A DNA stretch of 24,497 nt from a virus: positions 1 through 24,497 of IMG/VR virus record IMGVR_UViG_3300032293_000207, one strand, 5' to 3'. The first letter of the stretch is position 1. Each line of letters opens with the position of its first letter. Made by a program: the position numbers and the translations under genes. Shown here piece by piece: positions 1-5,021 of this stretch. Under the pieces are notes generated by a model that did no database searches, had not been told where the DNA came from, and saw nothing but the letters and a program-made list of their open reading frames with translations.

Positions 1-546
1 ACTCACTTGTTCTTCATTGATGCTGACATACGCTTCAATCCTGCTGATGTCTTTCCTATGCTGGATGCCGACAAGGATGTTATCTGTGGCATCTACCCTA
101 AGAAAGAAATCAACTGGCATAACGTGAGCCGAGCCGTAGAAGCTGGAGTATCTACAGAAGAACTGAAATGGCACACAGGTAGCTTTGTGGTCAACCTGGT
201 GGGTTACTCAGGCGAGGTTACTGTGCCGGTTGGTGAGCCTGTAGAGATTTGGAATGGCGGCACAGGCTTCATGATCATCAAGCGGGAAGTCTTTGAGAAG
301 TTGGCTGACTCAGTGCCAAGCTATACCAATGATGTCACTGACCTTGCTGGCAACATCAAGGCTGATGAGATCAAAGAGTTCTTTGCAACCAGTATCGAAC
401 CAGGCACGAACCGGCTACTGTCAGAGGATTATCACTTCTGCCGCATTTGGCGGGAGGCTGGCGGTAAAGTTCACGCAGCACCCTGGGCGCATCTAGCGCA
501 CGTTGGAACCTATGTCTTTGAAGGCGCACTAACGCCAGCACCATAA
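1..546 (+). CDS. Glycosyltransferase, GT-A fold (5' end outside window)
   Basis: The reading frame is open from base 1 (T-H-L-F-F-I-D-A-D), so the gene begins upstream and only its C-terminal ~181 codons are here; the TTG at 7 is not a convincing start. The segment FFIDADIRF has the aspartate-rich (DxD-type) signature that binds the metal and nucleotide sugar in GT-A enzymes. It is followed by an acceptor-side segment NGGTGFMIIKREVFEKL and a late LSEDYHFCRIWREAGGK segment, the order seen in phage and bacterial family-2-like glycosyltransferases. It would move a sugar from a nucleotide donor to an unknown acceptor, perhaps phage DNA, a virion protein or host surface glycan. It lies on the opposite strand to the structural block and is followed after 10 bases by a small HTH gene, so it may belong to a separate early or accessory transcription unit. 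Family-level call is good; substrate is unknown. Confidence 0.8.
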   Translation, partial: THLFFIDADIRFNPADVFPMLDADKDVICGIYPKKEINWHNVSRAVEAGVSTEELKWHTGSFVVNLVGYSGEVTVPVGEPVEIWNGGTGFMIIKREVFEKLADSVPSYTNDVTDLAGNIKADEIKEFFATSIEPGTNRLLSEDYHFCRIWREAGGKVHAAPWAHLAHVGTYVFEGALTPAP

Positions 547-556
547 GGAGAACAAC

Positions 557-796
557 ATGGTAAAAAAAGAGTTTATGAAAGAGAACGAACTCCTTGACAT
601 GATCAAGGATGAGTTTCGTTTGAAGAACGATAGGGAGTTGGCGCTGTACTTAGAGGTGCAGCCATCAATGGTGAGCAAGCTACGCAATGGCAAGACACCA
701 TTCACAGCGCACCAGATTCTCTTAATCCATGACGCAACAGATTGGAGCATTGCGAAGATCAGGAGTTACCTGCCTAGCAATAGCGCAAAGGAATGA
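557..796 (+). CDS. Small helix-turn-helix DNA-binding protein (79 aa)
   Basis: A 79-residue Cro/XRE-like protein. Residues about 25-32 (DRELALYL) form the first helix of the HTH and 36-45 (PSMVSKLRNG) the recognition helix, followed by a helix that packs against it (HQILLIHDATDWSI). The Shine-Dalgarno is AAGGAG, 8 bases before the ATG at 557. Such small one-domain proteins act as phage transcription regulators, but no operator pair can be assigned here. The stop codon overlaps the ATG of the next small ORF (ATGA at 793-796), suggesting coupled translation. It sits just upstream of the convergent junction with the late operon. DNA binding is likely; whether it is a repressor or activator is not visible. 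Confidence 0.75.
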   Translation: MVKKEFMKENELLDMIKDEFRLKNDRELALYLEVQPSMVSKLRNGKTPFTAHQILLIHDATDWSIAKIRSYLPSNSAKE

Positions 797-888
797 TTCT
801 CTACGCTATCGCTGGCGGGTTGATAGGGATGGGTCTAACCATCCTTATCGCTTTGATTGCCTTTTTGCTGTTTTTGCACTTTGCCTAA
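793..888 (+). CDS. Possible 31-residue single-pass membrane peptide
   Basis: ATG at 793 overlaps the TGA of the HTH gene as ATGA. The 31 codons encode an almost wholly hydrophobic peptide (starts MILYAIAGGLIGMG, ends LLFLHFA) with no charged residues, which would form one membrane helix. Coupling and composition argue that it is real. Against it, its last 44 bases overlap the 3' end of the better supported minus-strand gene at 845-1000, and no family is recognised. Function unknown. Confidence 0.4.
   Translation: MILYAIAGGLIGMGLTILIALIAFLLFLHFA
827..844 (-). terminator. Hairpin directly after the last minus-strand gene
   Basis: GGATGG (827-832) and CCATCC (839-844) form a perfect 6-bp stem with a 6-base loop. 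It begins on the base after the TAA of the 51-residue minus-strand gene (845-847), the right place for an end-of-operon structure. There is no T-run behind it, so it is not a classical intrinsic terminator, and it lies inside the plus-strand 31-codon ORF. Weak call. Confidence 0.25.
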
Positions 889-1000
889 AAGCGGCTGCGG
901 TGGGAGCGCCCTTGCTCCCTACCTTCCGCATCTGTTCTCCACTACCTGATGCGATCCTGGCACGTTTGGCATTGATGTTTGCGTACAGTCCTGGCTTCAT
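845..1000 (-). CDS. Conserved 51-residue basic phage protein
   Basis: ATG at 998-1000 overlaps the TGA of the methyltransferase (AAATGA), and TAA is at 845-847. The protein begins MKPGLYANINAKRARIASGS and continues with KGAPTAAAFRQSAKTAK. I recognise this pattern (GLYANI.AKR.RI..GSGE.MRK.G.KGAPT) as a small conserved protein in many phages of aquatic origin; its function is not known. It has 13 Lys/Arg against one Glu, so it is strongly positive and could bind nucleic acid, which is inference. It is the last gene of the minus-strand operon and its 3' end overlaps the plus-strand 31-codon ORF by 44 bases. Confidence 0.8.
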   Translation of the reverse strand: MKPGLYANINAKRARIASGSGEQMRKVGSKGAPTAAAFRQSAKTAKRQSKR

Positions 1001-1509
1001 TTGATTCCCCAAAAGTATAAGTCGTGCGACGTATCATTGGTTGTAAATTGGTATTCCTTAAATACTGACAAATCTATTTCCTGCCGTACATCTTCCTCTG
1101 TCAGGTTCCGGTAGTAGTCACCACAGAAGGGTGCGTCATGCGGGTTCGAGCGCCGTGTGCCGTGTTCTGCTCTGCCAGTGGTGGCACAGCTAAAGAACAC
1201 CAAGCTGCTGCCCATTCTGATCATGTTCTTGAGTGTCGCTACCCATTCAGGATTATGCTCAAAACACTCACAGCTTGCCACAACGTCAAAGCTATTATCA
1301 GGGTAGGCGAGGTCTTCGCCTCTAGCCACCACATCAACGTCGCGTCCTTCGCCAAGATCAATCCCAACATAGGTGCATTGTTCGAAGAACTGTCTTATTG
1401 AGCCATTGATGTTCAGGCTACCCACTTCCAGCACTTCCTTGCGTATGAAGTGATCAGGAAACTTTTCCTTGAGGCTGGCAACAAACTCCATTTGCTGAGG
1501 ATGACTCAC
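997..1509 (-). CDS. Class I SAM-dependent methyltransferase
   Basis: A 170-residue Rossmann-type methyltransferase. From the GTG start, residues 26-31 VLEVGS are motif I (SAM-binding loop), residues 47-54 YVGIDLGE give the motif II acidic residue (D51), and residues 74-85 FDVVASCECFEH correspond to the motif IV region. GTG at 1509 is chosen over TTG at 1521 because it forms a GTGA overlap with the stop of the upstream gene (1506-1508) and gives the N-terminus MSHPQQMEFV. An internal ATG lies at 1491. No target-recognition domain is present, so the substrate (sugar, small molecule, protein or nucleic acid) cannot be told; there is no DPPY-type DNA adenine methylase motif. It is coupled both to the DUF6321-like gene upstream and the 51-residue gene downstream. 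Confidence 0.8.
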   Translation of the reverse strand: MSHPQQMEFVASLKEKFPDHFIRKEVLEVGSLNINGSIRQFFEQCTYVGIDLGEGRDVDVVARGEDLAYPDNSFDVVASCECFEHNPEWVATLKNMIRMGSSLVFFSCATTGRAEHGTRRSNPHDAPFCGDYYRNLTEEDVRQEIDLSVFKEYQFTTNDTSHDLYFWGIK

Positions 1510-1739
1510 CGGCAACCCCAACGTCTTCTAGCCGCCTTGCCGCGCTCACCCTTCCAGGACTTCGACCGCGCACAGAAAGACTTGTGGCGGGGGCTTGAGG
1601 TGTCTTTGGTAGGGGCTTTCAAATCGCTACCAGTGGCACGGTTGTACTTGGCGCGACCTTTAGCGGTCAGACCACCACCTGCTTTCACAGATAGCTTCTC
1701 ACCTCTCCCAACAGACAGACTAGGATTTTTTTGGGGCAT
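1506..1739 (-). CDS. DUF6321-like small basic protein (77 aa)
   Basis: The recognisable protein starts at ATG 1739 (MPQKNPSLSV), although the frame is open further upstream. Residues 19-43 contain KAGGGLTAKGRAKYNRATGS followed by DLKAP, the hallmark I associate with DUF6321 family phage proteins. The end also fits, with SFCARS at about 54-59 and a tryptophan-glycine-cysteine near the C-terminus (residues 74-76). The function of the family is unknown. The protein is rich in Lys and Arg and has two cysteines. The start lies 20 bases inside the endolysin gene, and the stop is shared with the methyltransferase GTG. It belongs to the tail of the lysis transcription unit. Confidence 0.8.
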   Translation of the reverse strand: MPQKNPSLSVGRGEKLSVKAGGGLTAKGRAKYNRATGSDLKAPTKDTSSPRHKSFCARSKSWKGERGKAARRRWGCR

Positions 1740-2163
1740 AAGGACGGGTTCCCTTCTTATCAATGATAAGCGCCATCTTACGGGCGCGTTTATCTTTAGG
1801 GGCAATGCTAACGTGCGTCCAACTATCAAACTCTCTGATCACCTGGTCAAAGGGTAGCTTGGCTGCAATGATGGCCTGTACTACTTGATCGGGTGTCATG
1901 CCGGTCACCCTGATGTCTGCCGCCTGTCCTTTGCAGTGCTGGCTGGTCTTGCTACCACCAACGCTAGAGTTGACTTCGGGCGCACGATAAGCAGAGTTAA
2001 TGCGTAGTGGCTTACCTACTGCTGCCCTAACATCTTCCAGGAACGAGGCCAGCCGCTTCAGATCAAACAGAGCATCATTGTCTGGCGTGTTATCCAAACC
2101 CTTTCGTGCTGCCGTTTCGCTAACGGTCAGTTCTTCCAGGGAGAAGTGTTCAGACAGCTTCAT
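1720..2163 (-). CDS. Endolysin: peptidase M15 family L,D/D,D-carboxypeptidase-type
   Basis: A 147-residue peptidase of the M15_3/VanY-like group that hydrolyses peptidoglycan cross-link or stem peptides, used by many phages as lysin. The N-terminal FSLEELTVSETA motif is typical of this group. Zinc ligands and catalytic residues are visible: H76 and D83 in SQHCKGQAAD (pattern SxHxxGxAxD), E111 as the probable general base, and H117 in WTHVS. Length matches the single-domain family; there is no signal peptide or cell-wall-binding domain, so it needs a holin for export. Its ATG overlaps the stop of the holin gene as ATGA (2160-2163). High confidence for the family; the exact bond cleaved is not shown. 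Confidence 0.92.
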   Translation of the reverse strand: MKLSEHFSLEELTVSETAARKGLDNTPDNDALFDLKRLASFLEDVRAAVGKPLRINSAYRAPEVNSSVGGSKTSQHCKGQAADIRVTGMTPDQVVQAIIAAKLPFDQVIREFDSWTHVSIAPKDKRARKMALIIDKKGTRPYAPKKS

Positions 2164-2654
2164 TTCTTCAGCGCGTCAGTTTTGTCTTTGGAGCCTTGAG
2201 AGGAACCGAAGTAGAAACTCAGCACCTGACCTGCCACCGCAGTCACAAAGCCTAAGACAAAGATCACAATACGCTCTTGCGAATCAGCAATCTCTACAAA
2301 GCAGAGGATGCCCACAAGGGAAAAGGTTGCAACCACAGTAAAGATAGCCAGGAAAGGCATTACCGCCTTTTCCCACCAAGGAACATCTTTGTTGGTCACG
2401 ATAGCAATACGGTTCGCCCTAGCACTATCTCTATCTTTCTGATCCAGTTCAGCCATAAACTCAGCGTGTTTCATGGCGGCTGCTTCTACCTCGGCTAACA
2501 TGGAAGGATCAAGGATGCCATCCTCATTAGGGGTTAGCTTGACACCTAGCTTTGACTCTACTGCGTCTAAACCTTTATCCATCACGGCATCAGCCACCTT
2601 CTGCATACCAGCGCCAGCAAGCTGCGAAAGTATTGGGGCAAGTAACGGCAACAT
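2160..2654 (-). CDS. Holin, GTA/3TM-type
   Basis: A 164-residue protein with an amphipathic Ala/Leu N-terminus (MLPLLAPILSQLAGAGM), a charged middle (residues ~45-85) and two strong membrane segments at about 96-120 (KAVMPFLAIFTVVATFSLVG) and 128-150 (IVIFVLGFVTAVAGQVLSFY), ending in a charged tail. This matches the holin family described for gene transfer agents and many phages, in which the motif WWxKxxxPFL precedes the first main helix. It would form the inner-membrane lesion that lets the M15 peptidase reach the cell wall. The ATG overlaps the stop of the preceding gene as TAATG (2652-2656), and its own stop overlaps the endolysin ATG. Position and topology agree well. Confidence 0.8.
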   Translation of the reverse strand: MLPLLAPILSQLAGAGMQKVADAVMDKGLDAVESKLGVKLTPNEDGILDPSMLAEVEAAAMKHAEFMAELDQKDRDSARANRIAIVTNKDVPWWEKAVMPFLAIFTVVATFSLVGILCFVEIADSQERIVIFVLGFVTAVAGQVLSFYFGSSQGSKDKTDALKK

Positions 2655-3223
2655 TAGAACGCTCCCTTTTGATTAACCATCCAGAGCATTGCCCAGGCAA
2701 ATGCTACGACGATAAATATAACGACTGCGCCACCAACCAAGTGAAACACAACCTCAAGATGCTCCTGCTTCTTACGACGCGCTTGCATCTCTACCGCTTT
2801 CTTGTGCAGCAACTTCTCTGTTTCTGCTCTGCGTCTACCATCACGCAGCTTTTGCAATCGTTCCATGAACTCGTCGTATAACCCAGGTTCTTGGAACTGG
2901 TAAGTAAACATCTCTCGTAACTCAACATAAAACTGCTTTAGCTGCCTTTCAGCAACCATCATGTCGATTACGATCTCATAGTCACTGCGCTTATCCTCCG
3001 GCACATTCTCCGGCGGGTTTTGTTGTAATTCTTTGGCTTTAGATATTCCTTCTTCTGCTTTGCCAGCGGCAGAAAAAAAGCTGGTCAGTGCGCTCAATGA
3101 ATCATGGGCAGACTTTCCAGCTTCAGCGCATTCCTTAATCTCATCAAATGCTTCTTTTGCTACATCAAAGGCTTGTTTAGCACCTTTGATCAGTGAAATT
3201 GCTGTAGCAATCTCGACAATCAT
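2654..3223 (-). CDS. Lysis-region coiled-coil protein with C-terminal membrane helix (189 aa)
   Basis: I cannot assign a family. The first ~60 residues are amphipathic and Ala-rich, residues ~85-150 are highly charged and helical (long Arg/Lys/Glu stretches such as RDGRRRAETEKLLHKKAVE), and residues ~160-183 form a hydrophobic helix (VVFHLVGGAVVIFIVVAFAW) followed by a short tail. This is a cytoplasmic coiled-coil protein anchored by its C-terminus, or a tail-anchored regulator. It directly precedes the holin with a TAATG junction, so a role in lysis timing or as an antiholin/spanin-like partner is possible but inferred. The start has a strong GGAGAGG site, 4 bases before the ATG. Confidence 0.65.
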   Translation of the reverse strand: MIVEIATAISLIKGAKQAFDVAKEAFDEIKECAEAGKSAHDSLSALTSFFSAAGKAEEGISKAKELQQNPPENVPEDKRSDYEIVIDMMVAERQLKQFYVELREMFTYQFQEPGLYDEFMERLQKLRDGRRRAETEKLLHKKAVEMQARRKKQEHLEVVFHLVGGAVVIFIVVAFAWAMLWMVNQKGAF

Positions 3224-3250
3224 TTTGCCTCTCCAGCTCCCCTGTGAACA

Positions 3251-3772
3251 TTATCTTATCTGTTGCGCTGTCATGATAATAGATGGAATAGCAGGGTGAA
3301 CAACCGGACTTGTTGCAGACGGTTCTGCCAAAAACTCGACGTTAGCATTGTCTGACGAATACACCATCTCAACGTACTGACCTGCCGTGACAGACACAAT
3401 GAAGTTCCATGCCGCGACCTGATAAGGGCTGCTGCTGGAGATGGTTAGCCTGGTGTCAGAGTTAGCAATGTCAGTGCCGTTCAAACGAAACCAGATATTG
3501 ATGGTGCTTCCAGAGCCGCCGCCACCCTGGTGATGCGCCTGTGCTGAGAACTGGATGTTGTAGGTTCCAGCGTTAGCAAAGGTCATGCGAGATTTCTTAT
3601 TGCTGGTTCCTAGTTCCATAGAAACACCGCTGGCATCTGCCGTGTTTTCACAGTACAGCAGGGTTGGCGTGTTAACACCATCTGACTGTGTTATGGAACT
3701 GTAAAACGACCCGTAATAGCCAGCAAACTGAGTCGTGTTATTGATTATCAGACCACCGGCAGTTCGCAACAT
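3251..3772 (-). CDS. C1q/TNF-like beta-jellyroll adhesin or fibre tip
   Basis: A 173-residue beta-rich protein. After a short N-terminus (MLRTAGGLIINNTTQF) the body follows the phage C1q-like pattern: NTPTLLYCENT, then SGVSMELG, SRMTFANAGTYNIQFSAQ, INIWFRLNGTDI, AAWNFIVSVTAGQYVEMVYS and a final PAIPSIIMTAQQI. In such proteins the jellyroll trimerises and binds ligands or caps a fibre. The N-terminal MLRTAGG resembles the MLKVAGG start of the fibre-like protein at 12733-13368, and both genes follow a paralogous ~108-residue gene. Start is TAATG-coupled to the preceding gene. Surface-exposed receptor-binding or decorating function is likely, target unknown. Confidence 0.7.
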   Translation of the reverse strand: MLRTAGGLIINNTTQFAGYYGSFYSSITQSDGVNTPTLLYCENTADASGVSMELGTSNKKSRMTFANAGTYNIQFSAQAHHQGGGGSGSTINIWFRLNGTDIANSDTRLTISSSSPYQVAAWNFIVSVTAGQYVEMVYSSDNANVEFLAEPSATSPVVHPAIPSIIMTAQQIR

Positions 3773-4098
3773 TAGACACCATCCCCCGACACAATCGTGA
3801 CAACAGCAGTGCTGGTGGCAGTTGCGCCAGTAAAGTAACGGTTAGAGTTCAGGGTAAAGACTTCCACCGAGTTTGGCATCAAGGTCAGTACTGATCCGTT
3901 GACCGTAGTGTTAGCCATAGTTGCAGCAGCAGCCGCTGTAGTTCCAAAACCAAGATAGACAACTACATTGCCTTGGTTATGAATACGGTACTGAGTTGCG
4001 CCGATAATGCTAGAAGTAGACAGAACAGCCGTAGGCGGCGACACCGCTGCGGTGAACGTCACTGTGTTCCCCATAGGGGTGAAGGCCATAATCCCCAT
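3772..4098 (-). CDS. Small beta-rich virion protein (108 aa), paralogue of 13378-13707
   Basis: The protein reads MGIMAFTPMGNTVTFTAA and continues with PTAVLSTSS, QYRIHNQGNVVVYLGFGTTA, NRYFTGATATSTAVV and a final GDGV. The same landmarks in the same order occur in the 109-residue protein at 13378-13707, so the two are paralogues. Composition (Val, Thr, Ala; no charged stretches) and the hydrophobic alternation indicate a small beta-sandwich, probably a fibre base, cap or adaptor. Its ATG overlaps the previous stop as TGATG, and its stop overlaps the adhesin start as TAATG. Similar short proteins sit next to tail-fibre genes in other phages; exact role not known. Confidence 0.65.
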   Translation of the reverse strand: MGIMAFTPMGNTVTFTAAVSPPTAVLSTSSIIGATQYRIHNQGNVVVYLGFGTTAAAAATMANTTVNGSVLTLMPNSVEVFTLNSNRYFTGATATSTAVVTIVSGDGV

Positions 4099-4337
4099 CA
4101 GTACACCTTCTTGCCACCGCCAGAAGTCGGGCTTTCTTTGCTGTTGTAGCTATCATCAAAGCACAAGGTCGAACGGAAGCCGCCCATAGGCACTTGACCT
4201 GGTTGCCACTTCTGATATCGTTCTGTCGCATCAGATGGTTTCTGAGGACGGATTGCTTTCGCGTATTTTTGGCTGTAGTTGAGTTCTTCAGCGCCTGGAA
4301 CGCTACTCTTGAGGGTTAGGTCTTTCTTGTCGCGCAT
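4098..4337 (-). CDS. Conserved hypothetical phage protein (79 aa)
   Basis: A hydrophilic 79-residue protein without recognisable domain. Features are an initial RDKKDLTLKSS, a central KAIRPQKPSDATERYQKW, and a C-terminal MGGFRSTLCFDDSYN followed by SGGGKKVY. There is no membrane segment or signal peptide. The start lies 35 bases inside the upstream membrane-protein gene, with a GGAAAGGA ribosome site just before it; the stop is coupled (TGATG) to the 108-residue beta protein. Reading-frame length, ribosome site and coupling support a real gene. No function is proposed. Confidence 0.6.
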   Translation of the reverse strand: MRDKKDLTLKSSVPGAEELNYSQKYAKAIRPQKPSDATERYQKWQPGQVPMGGFRSTLCFDDSYNSKESPTSGGGKKVY

Positions 4338-4527
4338 CTTTAATCCTTTCCATCTTTATCAAAAGGAAGCTGAACAGCGCAAACACGGCTAACGCTACCA
4401 GCCTCTCCCACTGCAATCCCCACATTGTCCAGCAAGCGAGGGCGAAATTCAGGCACATCGCCAAAATCACCAACAATCTCTCGCTGATGACGCTCAAAGC
4501 CAGCCTTACCAGTTGAATAGCATCCAT
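4303..4527 (-). CDS. Small membrane protein with two hydrophobic helices (74 aa)
   Basis: The protein begins MDAIQLVRLALSVISERLLV and has two hydrophobic segments, at about 13-37 (ISERLLVILAMCLNFALACW) and 41-57 (VALAVFALFSFLLI), then a charged tail ending RPNPQE. The ribosome site is AAGGGG in the 37-base gap before the ATG. I have an impression of similar small two-helix proteins in related phages near ejection and fibre genes. An alternative ORF in another frame (4340-4558) covers the same bases but lacks this membrane pattern. It would sit in the host inner membrane; a second holin-like or superinfection role cannot be excluded, but nothing here proves one. Confidence 0.65.
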   Translation of the reverse strand: MDAIQLVRLALSVISERLLVILAMCLNFALACWTMWGLQWERLVALAVFALFSFLLIKMERIKDARQERPNPQE

Positions 4528-4564
4528 ACAAATATCCCCTTAAATAATGGATGCTCATATCATA

Positions 4565-4762
4565 CTACTCGTCATCATCTGACGCAAAGCCAGCACCCCA
4601 ATCATCGTCGGTAATCCTTGCCTTTAGTTGCTCAAGTTTTAACGCTCTGTCGAGAATCTTGGTTTTGTCGGTCAGACTAGCCATCGGGTCGCTCATAGTC
4701 GATGTTAGTAATTGACTAATAGCATCCTCTAGCTGTGGATTTATCCCCTTCTGCTTCTTCAT
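4565..4762 (-). CDS. Conserved acidic-tailed small protein (65 aa)
   Basis: The sequence starts [19 protein letters not shown], has a helical middle (SDPMASLTDKTKILDRALKL) and an acidic C-terminus (DDDWGAGFASDDDE). I recognise the overall pattern from phage genomes of this kind but know of no assigned function. The ATG overlaps the stop of the 42-residue gene upstream (ATGA, 4759-4762). Helix plus acidic tail would suit a small partner or chaperone of a virion protein; this is inference only. Confidence 0.65.
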   Translation of the reverse strand: MKKQKGINPQLEDAISQLLTSTMSDPMASLTDKTKILDRALKLEQLKARITDDDWGAGFASDDDE

Positions 4763-4887
4763 CTCTTTGCCTTGCGTTTCTGCATTTGCTGCTGTGGACG
4801 CTGCATCTTACGCATCGGTTTGATCATGGTTGGTGGTGGCGTTACTTCACCTACACCTGCTTCTTGGGGTCTAGTTTGACGCATCAT
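4759..4887 (-). CDS. 42-residue Gln/Lys/Arg-rich small protein
   Basis: Two adjacent ATGs at 4887 and 4884 follow an AAAGG ribosome site, and the first overlaps the stop of the DUF6496-like gene as ATGA. The protein starts [20 protein letters not shown] and ends in a Met/Gln/Lys/Arg-rich tail ([11 protein letters not shown]). It has 11 basic against two acidic residues. The stop overlaps the ATG of the next gene as ATGA. Its placement, with 4-base overlaps on both sides, is the main evidence that it is translated. No family recognised. Confidence 0.6.
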   Translation of the reverse strand: MMRQTRPQEAGVGEVTPPPTMIKPMRKMQRPQQQMQKRKAKR

Positions 4888-5021
4888 TTTCTACCTTTCT
4901 TGGCTTTTCTAGCTACACTCAAGGCAATAGCCACCGCTTGCTTCTGCGGTCTGCCACGCCTCACCTCACGACTTATGTTCTTACTAATAGTCTTCTGACT
5001 AAAACCTTTCTTTAACGGCAT
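4884..5021 (-). CDS. DUF6496-like 45-residue protein
   Basis: The protein reads [20 protein letters not shown], then [25 protein letters not shown]. The pattern MPLKKGxSxKxIxxNI followed by [15 protein letters not shown] is the signature I associate with DUF6496, a family of tiny proteins found in phage and bacterial genomes with no known function. It has 15 Lys/Arg and one Glu. The ATG shares bases with the TAA of the large gene upstream (TAATG, 5019-5023) and its stop overlaps the next start (ATGA). Nucleic-acid binding is plausible from charge alone. Confidence 0.8.
   Translation of the reverse strand: MPLKKGFSQKTISKNISREVRRGRPQKQAVAIALSVARKAKKGRK

Noticed and set aside
896-930. Hairpin tgcgg/GGGAGC...GCTCCC/ccgca as a standard intrinsic terminator
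   Set aside because: The stem is good, but there is no T-run after it on either strand and it lies inside a coding region; kept only as part of the convergent-overlap finding.
729-1004. Plus-strand open frame of 91 codons across the convergent junction
   Set aside because: It overlaps the HTH gene, the 31-codon ORF and the recognised minus-strand 51-residue gene, and its product has no protein-like pattern.
1506-1829. Longer version (107 codons) of the DUF6321-like gene
   Set aside because: The extra 30 N-terminal residues lie entirely over the endolysin gene; similarity to the family begins at the ATG at 1739.
1450-1857. Plus-strand open frame opposite the DUF6321-like gene and its neighbours
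   Set aside because: It is an antisense shadow of three supported minus-strand genes and has no ribosome site.
4340-4558. Alternative 72-codon minus-strand frame
   Set aside because: It covers the same bases as the two-helix membrane protein at 4303-4527, which has the better membrane pattern and an AAGGGG ribosome site.
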